Below, in pieces: positions 8,975 to 19,100 of a stretch of DNA of 64,000 bases (position 1 is its first letter; each line of letters opens with the position of its first letter). Below the pieces are notes generated by a model. The model was given only the letters and a program-made list of their open reading frames with translations, was not told where the DNA came from and did not search any database. The stretch is from NCBI RefSeq assembly GCF_022921095.1, contig NZ_CP095053.1:2832501-2896500 (forward strand). Direction: 5' to 3'. Origin of the DNA: Hymenobacter aerilatus (GTDB lineage Bacteria > Bacteroidota > Bacteroidia > Cytophagales > Hymenobacteraceae). A program made the translations under genes and the position numbers.

Positions 8975-10204
8975 ATGCAATCTTTTCGTTCGGCACTGTT
9001 GCTGAGTAGCAGCGTGTGCTTCCTGGCCTGTACTACTACCCACACCACCCCCACAGACCGTAGTGCGGCTATTGAAGCTATCAAGCATACCCCTGATGCT
9101 CAACCGGCCGAGATACCGCTGTACAAGCGCGAGTTTCAGCTAGATCAGCCCTACCCCGTACCGGCCCTTACCCCCTACGCTGGTCCGCGCAAACCCATCA
9201 AAAACGTCATTCTGATGATTGGTGATGGCATGGGGCCGGCGCAGGTAACGGGTGGCCTACTCGCCAACCGCGGCCGCTTGTTTATGCAACAGGCGCAGGC
9301 TACGGGCTTTAGCATCACCCAAAACCAGTACGGCAAGATTACTGACTCGGCCGCCAGCGCTACGGCTATGGCCACGGGCCACAAAACCTACAACAGCGCC
9401 ATCGGCATGGACTCGCTGGGGCACCAGTTTCGCTCTATTATGTGGGATGCGCGGGAACACGGCAAATCTACCGGCCTGGTAGTCGCCTGCGAGCTGACCG
9501 ATGCCACGCCCGCCTGCTTCGCCGTGACGCACCCTACCCGCAACGACCAGGAAGCCATTGCCCTAAAGTACCTCGCGGCCCCCATCGACTTTATGTATGC
9601 TGGCGGCCTGCGCTACTTCACCCAGCGCCAAGACCACGCCGATTTGCTGCTGCAATGGCGCCAAAAGGGTTATCAGGTGGTTACCAAAGCCAGCGAGGTA
9701 GCCAGCATCACCGGTCCCAAAGCCGTGGCCCTGCTCGCCGAAAGCGGTCCGCCCGCTGTGGCCGAACGCACGTCTGCCTACATCAACCAGGGCGTGGACA
9801 AGGCGCTGGAAGTGCTCAGCAAAAACAAAAATGGCTTTTTTCTGATGATTGAAGGCTCGCAGATCGACGATGCCGGCCACTTCAACAATACCACCCAAAA
9901 CGTGCAGGAAGTGCTGGACTTCGATCAGCAGATAGGCAAGGCCTTCCGGTTTGCGGCCGCCAACGGCGAAACCCTGGTTATCGTCACGGCCGACCACGAA
10001 ACTGGCGGCTACAGCATCTTGGGTGGTAGCGCCCCTACCGGTAAGGTAGCAGCCAACTTCGCCACCAATAAGCATTCCGCCGTGATGGTGCCTGTGTTTG
10101 CCTATGGGGTAGGGAGCGAGTTATTTACGGGTATGTACGAGAATACAGATATTTATTATCGGATTAAGAAAGCGCTGAACTGGAATACTACTGAGAATAA
10201 TTAA
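8975..10204 (+). CDS. Alkaline phosphatase, PhoA superfamily, predicted lipoprotein
   Basis: This is a 409-residue alkaline phosphatase. A lipoprotein signal ends in CFLAC, with Cys19 as the likely lipid anchor. The metal-binding D84 lies in MIGDGMG and the phosphorylated serine S125 in ITDSAASATAMATG. Further metal ligands are in EGSQIDDAGHFNN and VTADHETGGYS. The gene starts 41 bp after the GDPD-like gene on the same strand, so the two are probably cotranscribed. It is unrelated in nucleophile to the PafA-like enzyme at 222-1877, which uses Thr. The locus therefore carries two phosphomonoesterases of different type. Confidence 0.92.
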   Translation: MQSFRSALLLSSSVCFLACTTTHTTPTDRSAAIEAIKHTPDAQPAEIPLYKREFQLDQPYPVPALTPYAGPRKPIKNVILMIGDGMGPAQVTGGLLANRGRLFMQQAQATGFSITQNQYGKITDSAASATAMATGHKTYNSAIGMDSLGHQFRSIMWDAREHGKSTGLVVACELTDATPACFAVTHPTRNDQEAIALKYLAAPIDFMYAGGLRYFTQRQDHADLLLQWRQKGYQVVTKASEVASITGPKAVALLAESGPPAVAERTSAYINQGVDKALEVLSKNKNGFFLMIEGSQIDDAGHFNNTTQNVQEVLDFDQQIGKAFRFAAANGETLVIVTADHETGGYSILGGSAPTGKVAANFATNKHSAVMVPVFAYGVGSELFTGMYENTDIYYRIKKALNWNTTENN

Positions 10205-10400
10205 GTAAAAACAGAACGTCATGCTTCGGCAAGCTCAACATGGTATTTCATCCACTTTTTAAATATAAAATATATTTAACAAATTATTATGTTTCTCCAA
10301 AATGTTTATTATTTAAATAATATAAAATACAATAGGTTGAGGAATGCAAAATAGATATTTGCTCAAGTTATATTCTATATCACCTCCTACGCGCTTGAGC

Positions 10401-11366
10401 ATGAAACCTTCTATTACCTTTCTTTCCGCGGTGGCCTGCGCCACTCTTCTCACCTCCTGTGACAAGCAAGAGAGCATACAGCCCACCTCTGCTGGTTTGG
10501 GCATGGCCACCACTACGCAGTCGGCCGTGTCCTACTCCCTGAATAATTGGATGGGGGCCGTTAACGCCAACCTGTCGTTGTCGCAGCTGAGTATTCCGGG
10601 CACCCACGACTCGGGGGCGCGGTTTGAGCCGATTTCCGGCACCGCCAAGTGCCAAACGCTCACCATTGGGGAGCAGCTCACGGCCGGGGTGCGCTTCCTC
10701 GACATCCGCTGCCGCCACATCGACAACAGCTTTGCCATCCACCACGGCGCAGTATACCAGAACCTGAACTTCGACGATGTGCGCACTGCTTGCTTGGCCT
10801 TTTTGCAGGCCAACCCTACAGAGTGCATCATCATGTCTATCAAAGAGGAACACACACCCAGCAATAACACCCGCACCTTCGAGCAAACGCTGGACACCTA
10901 CCTGCAAAAGAACCTCGACAAGTGGTACTTGAGCGCCACCGTTCCTACCCTGGGGCAGGCGCGTGGCAAGATTGTGCTGCTCCGCCGCTTCTCCGCTACT
11001 GCTACCCCCAAAGGACTCGACGCCACTGCCTGGGCCGACAATACCACATTCAGCATCAGCAATGGGCAGGCCCAGCTGAAGGTGCAAGACCAGTACAAAG
11101 TGCCCGACAACGCCACCAAATGGACCGCTATGACACAGCTGTTTGGCGAGGCGAAGGCCGCGGCGCCCGGCCGCCTCTACCTCAACTTCGCCAGCGGCTA
11201 CAAGCCCGGTTTGTTTGGCATCCCCAACATTACTACGGTATCCAACAACATCAACCCGCGCCTCACCACTTTCTTCGGCGCTCAAACTACTGGCCATTTC
11301 GGCATTATTCCGATGGATTTCGCGGAGGCCAATCGAAATAATTTAATTGTTAAGACTAATTTCTAG
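10401..11366 (+). CDS. PI-PLC-like phosphodiesterase, lipoprotein
   Basis: This 321-residue protein belongs to the bacterial phosphatidylinositol-specific phospholipase C family. I chose the ATG at 10401 because it gives a lipoprotein signal with Cys20 (ATLLTSC); an in-frame ATG at 10344 would add a poor leader. The X-domain motifs are clear. Catalytic H69 and D70 lie in SIPGTHDSG, the metal- or inositol-site residues in RFLDIRCR, and the second catalytic histidine in AIHHGAVY. IIMSIKEEH continues the barrel. Family members cleave phosphatidylinositol or its glycan anchors without Ca2+. About 200 bp of AT-rich DNA separates it from the phosphatase, so it may have its own promoter. A strong terminator follows. 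Confidence 0.88.
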   Translation: MKPSITFLSAVACATLLTSCDKQESIQPTSAGLGMATTTQSAVSYSLNNWMGAVNANLSLSQLSIPGTHDSGARFEPISGTAKCQTLTIGEQLTAGVRFLDIRCRHIDNSFAIHHGAVYQNLNFDDVRTACLAFLQANPTECIIMSIKEEHTPSNNTRTFEQTLDTYLQKNLDKWYLSATVPTLGQARGKIVLLRRFSATATPKGLDATAWADNTTFSISNGQAQLKVQDQYKVPDNATKWTAMTQLFGEAKAAAPGRLYLNFASGYKPGLFGIPNITTVSNNINPRLTTFFGAQTTGHFGIIPMDFAEANRNNLIVKTNF

Positions 11367-11373
11367 TGTCACT

Positions 11374-11427
11374 TAACAATCACGTCCTACGTATAAAATA
11401 TACGCAGGACGTGATTGTTAATTTTTA
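11374..11427 (+). terminator. Rho-independent terminator after the PI-PLC gene
   Basis: A long stem (TAACAATCACGTCCT... paired with ...AGGACGTGATTGTTA, about 20 bp with one G-U) starts 8 bp past the stop codon. It is followed by ATTTTTAT. The stem is long enough to act alone and closes the phosphoester locus. Confidence 0.85.
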
Positions 11428-11474
11428 TCTGCCAAATAATAAATCATTTGTTCACGTCATATTAAAAATAAGCC

Positions 11475-11735
11475 ATGCATAATATTTTGTTTTCGTCTTG
11501 TCCGCTTACGTCGACAGACAAGCCTGCGCCCGTTACAGCACCATCGCAACCGACTACTAGTCGCCGGTTGCTGAGCATTTCCATGGCGCTACAGCTCAGC
11601 GGGGCACCCGCTCCTACCGCTGCCACCCGGATTCTGCTAGCGCGCTACGTGGCTGGCCAACTTTCGCTGACCGATATCCTACCCGAGCTGTGGCAGGATA
11701 GGCTAGACACCATTACCACGCCCGCTTCGGCCTAG
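11475..11735 (+). CDS. Small hypothetical protein
   Basis: An 86-residue frame starts with an ATG at 11475. The first half is Pro/Ser/Thr-rich and the second half may form helices (ILLARYVAGQLSLTDILPEL). It has no signal peptide or recognised motif. The stop overlaps the end of the convergent HtrA-like gene by 4 bp, and the gene lies just after a terminator in AT-rich DNA where a promoter could sit. The codon usage (GCC, CTG, ACC) resembles the neighbouring genes. I cannot assign a function. Confidence 0.5.
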   Translation: MHNILFSSCPLTSTDKPAPVTAPSQPTTSRRLLSISMALQLSGAPAPTAATRILLARYVAGQLSLTDILPELWQDRLDTITTPASA

Positions 11736-13249
11736 GTGCCGAGCGAAAAGTCAAAGACTACGCGGGAGCCATCGGGTGCAATGGCCAGCACCTGAATGAT
11801 GCCGTTCTGAGCCGAGAGCAAGGCTTTGTCTATATCCTGCGGACTGTCGATGGCCTGGCCGTTGATGAAGGCGATGATGGTACCGCTGGGAATACCTACC
11901 TGATCGAAGAAGCCGCCCCGCCGCACCTCCCGCACCAGCACGCCGGCCTGTAGGTTCAGCTGTTGCTTGATGGCATCGGGAACGGGGGCAAAGCTGGCCC
12001 CGAGCTTGTTGTAGATCTTTTCCAGGCTGGCATTGCCGCGGGCCGCAGCGGTGGCCTCCTCGCCCTTGAGCGTGGCCGAGGTAGAGCGGCGCTGATTGTT
12101 GCGCAGGTAGGTGAGTTTGACCACGTCGCCGGGCCGGTGTCGGGCCACCCTTTCCGAAAACTCAGCCGATGAATTCAGCTGCACGCCATCGATGCTCTGG
12201 ATAATGTCGCCCTCTTGCAAGCCAGCCGCAGCAGCCGCGCTGTTCTCCAGCACTCCTGTTATATATACGCCTTTCACCACGCCCGGCTGCAAGCCTTGCT
12301 GAAGCAGATACTGAGCTTCTACAGCCGGCGAGGGATACGAAACACCCAGTAACCCACGTTTCACGGTGCCATACTTGCGCAAATCGCCCAGGATCTTCCG
12401 GGCTAGGTTGACGGGAATGGCAAATGCGTAGCCGGCGTAGCTACCAGTTTGCGAGGCAATGGCTGAGTTGATGCCAATCAGCTCGCCATCGGTGTTTACC
12501 AGCGCGCCGCCGCTGTTACCGGGGTTGATGGCCGCATCGGTCTGGATAAAGGATTCGATGCCGGTATTACCTGCCGGCGCCGCATAGCCGTTCTGACTGG
12601 GCCGGTTGATGATGCCGATGCTACGGGCTTTGGCACTCACAATGCCAGCCGTCACGGTAGTATTCAGCGAAAACGGGTAGCCCACGGCCACCACCCACTC
12701 CCCTACCTGCACATTGTCGGAGTTGCCTAGCCGGATACTCGGCAGGCTGTCGGCTTCTATTTTCAGTAGCGCCAGATCGGTATTTGGGTCGCGACCAATC
12801 AGCTTGGCCTGAAACTGCCGGTTGTCGGGTAGAACGACTTCAATCTGCGAGGCATTTTCAACGACGTGGTTGTTGGTGGCAATGTAGCCGTTGTTGGTAA
12901 TCAGTACCCCGGAGCCAGAACCTGCGGCCGGCCCACGCCCGCCAGGTGTCCCATACCCCTGCCCAAACCCGGCGGCGTAGCCACCAGATGTCCCGTAGAT
13001 GGTCTTGATGTGCACCACCGCGGGCGTGGCGGCCTTGGAGGCTTTCACAAAGTTGCCGATGCTGCCCGAAACGGTAGTTGTGTCGCTTAGGGTAGCAGCC
13101 CTCGCTGTATCGTCCGCAAAAAAGGCTGTGGCGGCGCGCTCATCGGCGTCCCTACCCTTTTCCGGTTCCTGCCTGCTGGTGCAGCTCACGCTTATTAGTT
13201 GCAGCAGGCAAAAGCCTCCAAAAAGTAAACGTATCGTCGGTATGCTCAT
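11732..13249 (-). CDS. DegP/HtrA-like periplasmic serine protease with two PDZ domains
   Basis: This 505-residue S1C protease should degrade or refold damaged envelope proteins. The N-terminus has a lipoprotein-like signal (LISVSC, Cys23), which would tether it to a membrane. A flexible Gly-rich segment (about 85-112) precedes the protease domain. The catalytic triad is H128 (TNNHVVEN), D158 (DPNTDLALL) and S246 (INPGNSGGAL). Two PDZ domains follow, at about 305-395 (LQEGDIIQSIDGVQL) and about 410-500 (GTIIAFINGQAI). The gene is monocistronic as far as can be seen, with a small convergent gene on one side and a long AT-rich gap on the other. Confidence 0.93.
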   Translation of the reverse strand: MSIPTIRLLFGGFCLLQLISVSCTSRQEPEKGRDADERAATAFFADDTARAATLSDTTTVSGSIGNFVKASKAATPAVVHIKTIYGTSGGYAAGFGQGYGTPGGRGPAAGSGSGVLITNNGYIATNNHVVENASQIEVVLPDNRQFQAKLIGRDPNTDLALLKIEADSLPSIRLGNSDNVQVGEWVVAVGYPFSLNTTVTAGIVSAKARSIGIINRPSQNGYAAPAGNTGIESFIQTDAAINPGNSGGALVNTDGELIGINSAIASQTGSYAGYAFAIPVNLARKILGDLRKYGTVKRGLLGVSYPSPAVEAQYLLQQGLQPGVVKGVYITGVLENSAAAAAGLQEGDIIQSIDGVQLNSSAEFSERVARHRPGDVVKLTYLRNNQRRSTSATLKGEEATAAARGNASLEKIYNKLGASFAPVPDAIKQQLNLQAGVLVREVRRGGFFDQVGIPSGTIIAFINGQAIDSPQDIDKALLSAQNGIIQVLAIAPDGSRVVFDFSLGT

Positions 13250-13935
13250 GGGTTTAAAGCTGTGTACAGCGCCAGTTACTGTGGTGTGGCTTAAGCGTCA
13301 GAAAAAGACAGGATACTCTAACGCAATTGCGACGTCCAAGATGCGTAGCTGGGCAAAGCATCTCCGGAAGATCCAACTGACGACAGTCGATAGAGCCAGG
13401 CACTACGCCTCTCCTAATAATCCAGTATTCATTGAATCTACCACTTCCTATTTTTCACACTTATCGTTTTTGATATAAATCTCTGAAAACATGATACTTA
13501 TATACATCAACAAGTTCTCTCTACTCAGATCATACTGCTTTCTCTCCGACCATTATACCCTACCCTGTCAAAGACATTATTCCAAGTTTCTTCCGGCAAA
13601 AGCGATAAAATAGATGTATTCACACTCATTAATATAATACAATTAATACTTGATTTATAGATACTTAGAGGTTGAGGGAGGTTAATTTTATATGAAATAC
13701 CCAATTTATTCCTTTGTCACTGCAACCTATTAGAGCGAATCAAGTATATGGACACAGACATGTCACTAATATGATTTATCGCAGATACTATTCTAAAATG
13801 ACCTATGATAGTCATATTTTTTAAAGAATAAACTATATTTGCTGCACTATTTAGTGAATCATCTACGCCGCTCTTCAGTCCTTTCCATCCATACCACCCA
13901 GGATTGCTTCAGTTGCCAACCTTTCATTTTACTGT
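13250..13935. other. AT-rich intergenic region before the exopolysaccharide cluster
   Basis: About 690 bp without a convincing gene. The first 150 bp resemble coding composition; the rest is markedly AT-rich. It should carry the promoter of the HtrA-like gene at its left end and that of the priming transferase at its right end. No tRNA or strong terminator is visible. Confidence 0.6.
13834..13841 (+). promoter_or_regulatory. Candidate -7 box for the priming-transferase gene
   Basis: TATATTTG matches the Bacteroidota -7 consensus TAnnTTTG. It lies about 95 bp before the ATG at 13936. No clear TTTG is found at -33; that position is a T-rich run (ATTTTTT). A short ATGAC...GTCAT inverted repeat lies just upstream. 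Confidence 0.4.
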
Positions 13936-15330
13936 ATGGAACGTTACACTTACTACAATAACTCTCAGAGGCTTATTTTACCCATCGTTGATAGCCTGAT
14001 TATTTTCGGCGTTTTTCGTCTCACTGCGCACCATTTGTTGGGCACCTGGCAGTTTGATGGGTACTACTCCTTGTTCTTCGCAGTATTTGCGCTGCTCTGG
14101 TGGATCATTTCGGGTCAGTACGCAAACATCTACCGCGTCGACCGACTGATTTCCTACCCTGAGAAGCTGCGCAACCTGCTGCTGGCCTTTATGATCCATG
14201 CAGCCGTGCTAATGTCGGGCGCGCTGGTGTTGAAGGTATACTGGCTGCCTATGCCCTACCTGCTGGCCATGTATGGCGCTATGATGGCGGGCATCGTGGC
14301 AGGCCGCTTCCTGCTGGCGTTCCTACGGCGCACCTACCAGCAGCACTTCGCTCGCCCGCACAGCCGCTTCGTGATGGCGGGCACCAGCAGCAGCGCTCGG
14401 CAGCTTCAGGAGTTCTTGTCGCTGCACGACCCAGTGGGCAACCAGTTCATGGGCTTCTTCACAGATGATAAGGTACCCCAAGGCATGGAGCACATGATGC
14501 GTGGTGGTATCGATCAGCTGAAAGACTTCTGCAAGCAGAACCAGATCGACGAAATCTACTTTGCTATGCCGCTGGACCAGCACGAACTGGTGCAGGACCT
14601 GTCGGGCTTTGCCGACGACCACTTCATCTCGTTCCGCATCATTCCGGATTTCCAGGGCACAATGCGGCAGGATATCAACGTATACTACTATAACCACCTG
14701 CCTATCCTCACCGTGCGGCAGCATCCGCTGGGTTTCCGGCCCAACCAACTGATGAAGCGGGCGTTTGATATTGCCTTCTCGGGTATGGTGATTCTGTTCA
14801 TCTTCCCTATCATCATGCCGATTCTGGCGCTCATCATCAAGCTAGACTCGAAAGGCCCCGTATTCTTCAAGCAGATGCGTCCTGGCAAGCGGAACCAGTT
14901 GTTCCCCTGCTACAAGCTGCGCACCATGCGTACTGATATGGTAGTGGAGCTACAAGCCACAAAGGGCGACGCCCGCATCACCCGGGTGGGTCGGTTCCTG
15001 CGCAAAAGCAGCCTCGACGAGATACCGCAGTTCTTCAACGTGCTGCTGGGCCACATGTCGGTGGTAGGGCCACGTCCCAACATGGTGTCGCAGTTGGAAG
15101 AATACTCCAAGCAGATCCGTACGTATCCAATGCGCCACACCGTGACGCCGGGTATCACGGGCTACGCTCAGGTGAATGGCTACCGCGGCGAAACTCGCGC
15201 CGATGGTGCTATGGAGAAGCGCGTAGAGTATGACCTGAAATACGTAGAAAACTGGTCGTTCCTGCTCGACCTGAAAATCATTGGTAAGACGGTTTGGAAC
15301 ATGGTACACGGCGAAGAAAACGCCTACTAA
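13936..15330 (+). CDS. Undecaprenyl-phosphate sugar phosphotransferase (WcaJ/PssY type), priming enzyme
   Basis: This 464-residue membrane enzyme loads the first sugar phosphate onto undecaprenyl phosphate and so starts repeat-unit assembly. The N-terminal third has several membrane helices. A middle CoA-binding-like domain follows (about 145-260, RFVMAGTSSSARQL). The C-terminal bacterial sugar-transferase domain begins at about 270 (LMKRAFDIAFSG). It contains GPVFFKQMRPG, YKLRTMRTD, FLRKSSLDEIPQFFNVL and VGPRPNM, then the late PGITGYAQVNGYRG motif. Whether it prefers glucose or galactose phosphate cannot be read from the sequence. It is followed at 24 bp by the WecG-type gene. Confidence 0.92.
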   Translation: MERYTYYNNSQRLILPIVDSLIIFGVFRLTAHHLLGTWQFDGYYSLFFAVFALLWWIISGQYANIYRVDRLISYPEKLRNLLLAFMIHAAVLMSGALVLKVYWLPMPYLLAMYGAMMAGIVAGRFLLAFLRRTYQQHFARPHSRFVMAGTSSSARQLQEFLSLHDPVGNQFMGFFTDDKVPQGMEHMMRGGIDQLKDFCKQNQIDEIYFAMPLDQHELVQDLSGFADDHFISFRIIPDFQGTMRQDINVYYYNHLPILTVRQHPLGFRPNQLMKRAFDIAFSGMVILFIFPIIMPILALIIKLDSKGPVFFKQMRPGKRNQLFPCYKLRTMRTDMVVELQATKGDARITRVGRFLRKSSLDEIPQFFNVLLGHMSVVGPRPNMVSQLEEYSKQIRTYPMRHTVTPGITGYAQVNGYRGETRADGAMEKRVEYDLKYVENWSFLLDLKIIGKTVWNMVHGEENAY

Positions 15331-15354
15331 CCTTCCTGCGCTTCCCGCTTTCGT

Positions 15355-16101
15355 ATGTTACCCAAACGTCTTGTTTTAAATTCCGGCATCTCCACGGGTA
15401 CCTTTCCGGAGTTTGTTGATACCATTCTGCAACTGGGCGCGGCCCGCACCTCAGCCTACGTGTGCTGCGCCAACGTGCACATGCTGGTAGAAGCCCACCG
15501 CGACGCCGAGTTTCGTCAGGTGCTGGCCGACGCCGATGTAGTAACACCCGACGGTAGCCCGGTGGCCGGGGCCGTGGGCTGGTTCCACGGTAAGCGCCAG
15601 GAGCGCGTGGCTGGCATGGACCTCACCCCTGCCCTGCTAGCCGAAGCCGAGCGCCGGGGGCAGTCGGTCTACTTCTATGGCACCACGGATGCTGTGCTCA
15701 GCAAAATCCGGGAACGGATTGAGCGGGAGCTGCCCAATTTGCGCATTGCCGGCATGGTTTCTCCCCCCTTCCGAAAGCTCACCCCCGAAGAAGAAGAAAC
15801 GCACGTAGCAGCCATCAACGACGCCGACCCCGACTTGCTTTTCGTAGCATTGGGCTGCCCTCGTCAGGAAAAATGGATGGCCGCGCATAGGGGCCGCATC
15901 AAAGCCTGTATGCTGGGGGTAGGGCAAGCCTTTCTTACCTACGCCGGGCTGGAGCAGCGCCTACCCGCTTGGGCCCGTCGCTTGTGGCTGGAGTGGGCTT
16001 ACCGCCTGTGGCTGGAGCCGCGCCGCTTGTGGCGCCGCTACCTGGTTACCAACTCTCACTTCATCTACCTGATAGCCCGCAAGGCGCTGGCACGTGGCTA
16101 A
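15355..16101 (+). CDS. WecG/TagA/CpsF-family glycosyltransferase (GT26)
   Basis: This 248-residue enzyme is expected to add the second sugar to the lipid-linked primer on the cytoplasmic face. Family signatures are CCANVHMLVEAH, the ADVVTPDGSPV segment, the YFYGTTDAVLSK segment, and LLFVALGCPRQEKWMA, which is the hallmark of GT26. The C-terminus (LWLEWAYRLWLEPRRLWRRY) is the amphipathic membrane-association tail typical of the family. It forms a two-gene operon with the priming enzyme and ends at a bidirectional terminator. Confidence 0.93.
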   Translation: MLPKRLVLNSGISTGTFPEFVDTILQLGAARTSAYVCCANVHMLVEAHRDAEFRQVLADADVVTPDGSPVAGAVGWFHGKRQERVAGMDLTPALLAEAERRGQSVYFYGTTDAVLSKIRERIERELPNLRIAGMVSPPFRKLTPEEEETHVAAINDADPDLLFVALGCPRQEKWMAAHRGRIKACMLGVGQAFLTYAGLEQRLPAWARRLWLEWAYRLWLEPRRLWRRYLVTNSHFIYLIARKALARG

Positions 16102-16125
16102 GTAAGGAGTACTTTACCATCTGAT

Positions 16126-16173
16126 TAGCCATAAAAAAAGGTCGTCCATTGGGACGACCTTTTTTTATGGCTA
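16126..16173. terminator. Bidirectional rho-independent terminator
   Basis: A perfect stem (AAGGTCGTCC / GGACGACCTT) extended by a run of A on the left and a run of T on the right lies between two convergent genes. It can terminate both the WecG-type gene and the large beta-helix gene. Confidence 0.93.
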
Positions 16174-16181
16174 GCAGTTGC

Positions 16182-19100
16182 TTAACGAGCAACTACTAAG
16201 CGTTTGGTGTAATTGTGTCCTGGGCCTACTACACGCAGCACATAATTGCCAATGGGTAGGTTGGCGGTAGATAACGGCAGATAGTTGCTGCCACTCACCA
16301 CCGATTGCACGTAGTGCGCCATTTCCTGCCCTTGCAGGTTGAAGATGCTGATGGTGACGCTACCCGCCTGCTCAAAGGGAGCGGCAATAGTCGTCTGCAC
16401 GTTGGCCGGGTTCGGGAATACGCTGAACTCGGTGACGCTGGCAGCATTAGTCTCAGCCGTAGTGGCCGATAGCCTTTCGGCGGCGGTGCTGTTGCTGCTG
16501 CTCACCGCGCTGAAGGTATTCTGCTGCACACGCACCAGCTCTACGTCATCAAAGTACAGCCACTGGCCGGCGCCAGCTTTCGAGTATACTCCTACCTCGC
16601 ATTGGCCATTCGTCACCTGAATACCGCTGATTTCTATCTGCGTCCAGGTGTTGCTAGCGCCGATGTTGGCCGTGCGCTGGCTACCGCCATAGTTGCGGGC
16701 TTGTAGCTGCACTGCACTCTGTCCGCCGCTGGATTTGGCCCACACCCGCAGGGTATAGGTGCCATTGGCCAGCCCGCTTACCATCTGGTACGTATATACT
16801 TCGTAGGGCTCGGGACGGTAATGCGTAGCATGGTAGAGGCCCGAGCGTGCACCCGGATAGATTTCCGTGTAGTCGGCGTTGTCGCTGCTGCCGCTGCCGG
16901 GAGTCGTGCTCCAACGGCTGGGCGTTTGCGTGGGGAACAGGTCGTTGTCGAAACTAGCGTTCTGCACCATGTTGCTGCCCTCGCTAACGGAATTGGTTTG
17001 CGCGATAAACTCGACATCATCGAAGTAGATCCACTGCCCACCACCGCCGGCCTTGGAGTAGAAGCCTACCTCACACTCACCCCCGCTCACGCTGATGTCC
17101 TTTATCTCCACCTGCGTCCAGTTGCCGTTCACGCCCCCCTCGGTGGCCCCGATGCTGGCCGTGCGCTGGCTGCCGCCGTAGTTCTTGACCAGCAGTTGCG
17201 CCGCGCTCTGCCCGCCGCCGCCTTTCACCCACGCCCGCAGCGTGTACTGCCCCGCCGGCAGGTTGCGCACAGTTTGGAACGTATACACCTCGTAGCTGCC
17301 CGGCCGGTAGTGCGTGCCGTGGTAGGTGCCCGTGCGGGCCGTGGGGTAGGTCTCGGTGTAAGAGGCGTTCGTGCCCGTGCCGTTGCCAGTCCACGTCAGC
17401 CAGCCCGCCGGCGACTCCGTCCCTTTGCCGTCCGCCTCGAAGCTCGGGTTTACAATATAATTGTTGCCTGCTACCGGGCTTCCGCTCGAAACTGGTGCGC
17501 TTGGAGAGGGCAACACAACTGTGCCTACTACCGTGATGTTTACAACATTAGAAGTGGTAGTAGCCCCATCGTTGTCGGTCGCTACGGCCGTCAACGACAG
17601 CGTGCCGATGCCCACGGGTTTCCAGCTGAATTGGTAAGGAGCCGATGCGGTTTCACCCAGCTTGGTGGTGCCGCTAAAGAACTCTACCTTTTTGATAGAA
17701 CCGTCTGAGTCAGCAGCATTGGCCGTCATCGTCAGGGAGTTGCCCAATGTCAAGTTATTCACTGCGGCGGTTAGGCTCACGGTTGGTGCCACGTTGGGTG
17801 CAGAAGGGGTACCGGATTGCGCGACGAGCTCCACATCATCGAAGTAGATCCACTGCCCACCACCGCCGGCCTTGGAGTAGAAGCCTACCTCACACTCACC
17901 CCCGCTCACGCTGATGTCCTTTATCTCCACCTGCGTCCAGTTGCCGTTCACGCCCCCCTCGGTGGCCCCGATGCTGGCCGTGCGCTGGCTGCCGCCGTAG
18001 TTCTTGACCAGCAGTTGCGCCGCGCTCTGCCCGCCGCCGCCTTTCACCCACGCCCGCAGCGTGTACTGCCCCGCCGGCAGGTTGCGCACAGTTTGGAACG
18101 TATACACCTCGTAGCTGCCCGGCCGGTAGTGCGTGCCGTGGTAGGTGCCCGTGCGGGCCGTGGGGTAGGTCTCGGTGTAAGAGGCGTTCGTGCCCGTGCC
18201 ATTGCCCGTTGACGTCAGCCAGCCCGCCGGCGACTCCGTCCCTCTGCCGTCCGCCTCGAAGCTCGGGTTTACTACATAGTTACCGTTACCGCTTGTGGGC
18301 GGCGTGGGTACGGTTGGGGTAGTATTGCCATTCTCCGGTCCGAGGGTGATGCCATTTTGTTGCAGCTTCTGCTGCCAGCGCACGTCCTCGGCCCGCTCCG
18401 TGTCCACCGTCACCGGGTTGGGCAAGGCCTGCACCGAGCAGCTCGCGCACGCCCCCGGGCTCATGTCCAGCCGCCCGTTCTGCCCCCCCTTGCTCATGTA
18501 GCCCACCACCGTGCGCTCCACCCGGTTGTTGAAGAACACGTTGCCCGGCAGTTTGTAGTAGTTGAAGATAGAAGTCGCCGCCCACGTGCTCGGCAAACGC
18601 GTGCCGTCGGCGAGCTGCCCGCTGGTGACCAGCCGGTTGTCGTGGTAGTAGATGTCGTGCCCGGCGGCAATGTTCATGGCCGCGTTGCAGGTGCTAATGA
18701 ACTGGTTCTCGTAGGCCTCCACGTACGCCGTCACCTCCGAGGCGTTGCCGTTGCCGTCCGTGGTCATGCCCGTGCCCGTGTAGCCCGTGGCCGTGGCCGG
18801 GAAGGGGTAGGCCCCGAACACGAAGTTGTTGTGCACCCGGATCGGGCTGCCGCTCGTGCCCGAGCTGGCGTACAGGTTGATGTTGTCCTCCACCAGGCTC
18901 TGGTTGGCCGTGTTGCGCACCTCGTTGTAGCTGATCTCTACCCCCGAGAGGCTGCGCACCGTGTTCAGGATCACGAAGCTGGCGCGCGTGCTGCCCTGGT
19001 TGCCGCGCCAGCGCCCGTCGATGTTGCGCGCCTGGTTGTAGCGCACCAGCAGGGGCTGGCTCACCCCCGACACGCCCGCGCTCTGGCTCCAACGGTCGAT

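Noticed and set aside
12999..13478. 159-codon plus-strand frame upstream of the exopolysaccharide cluster
   Set aside because: Half of it overlaps the HtrA-like gene in antisense and the rest is AT-rich intergenic DNA with no recognisable feature.
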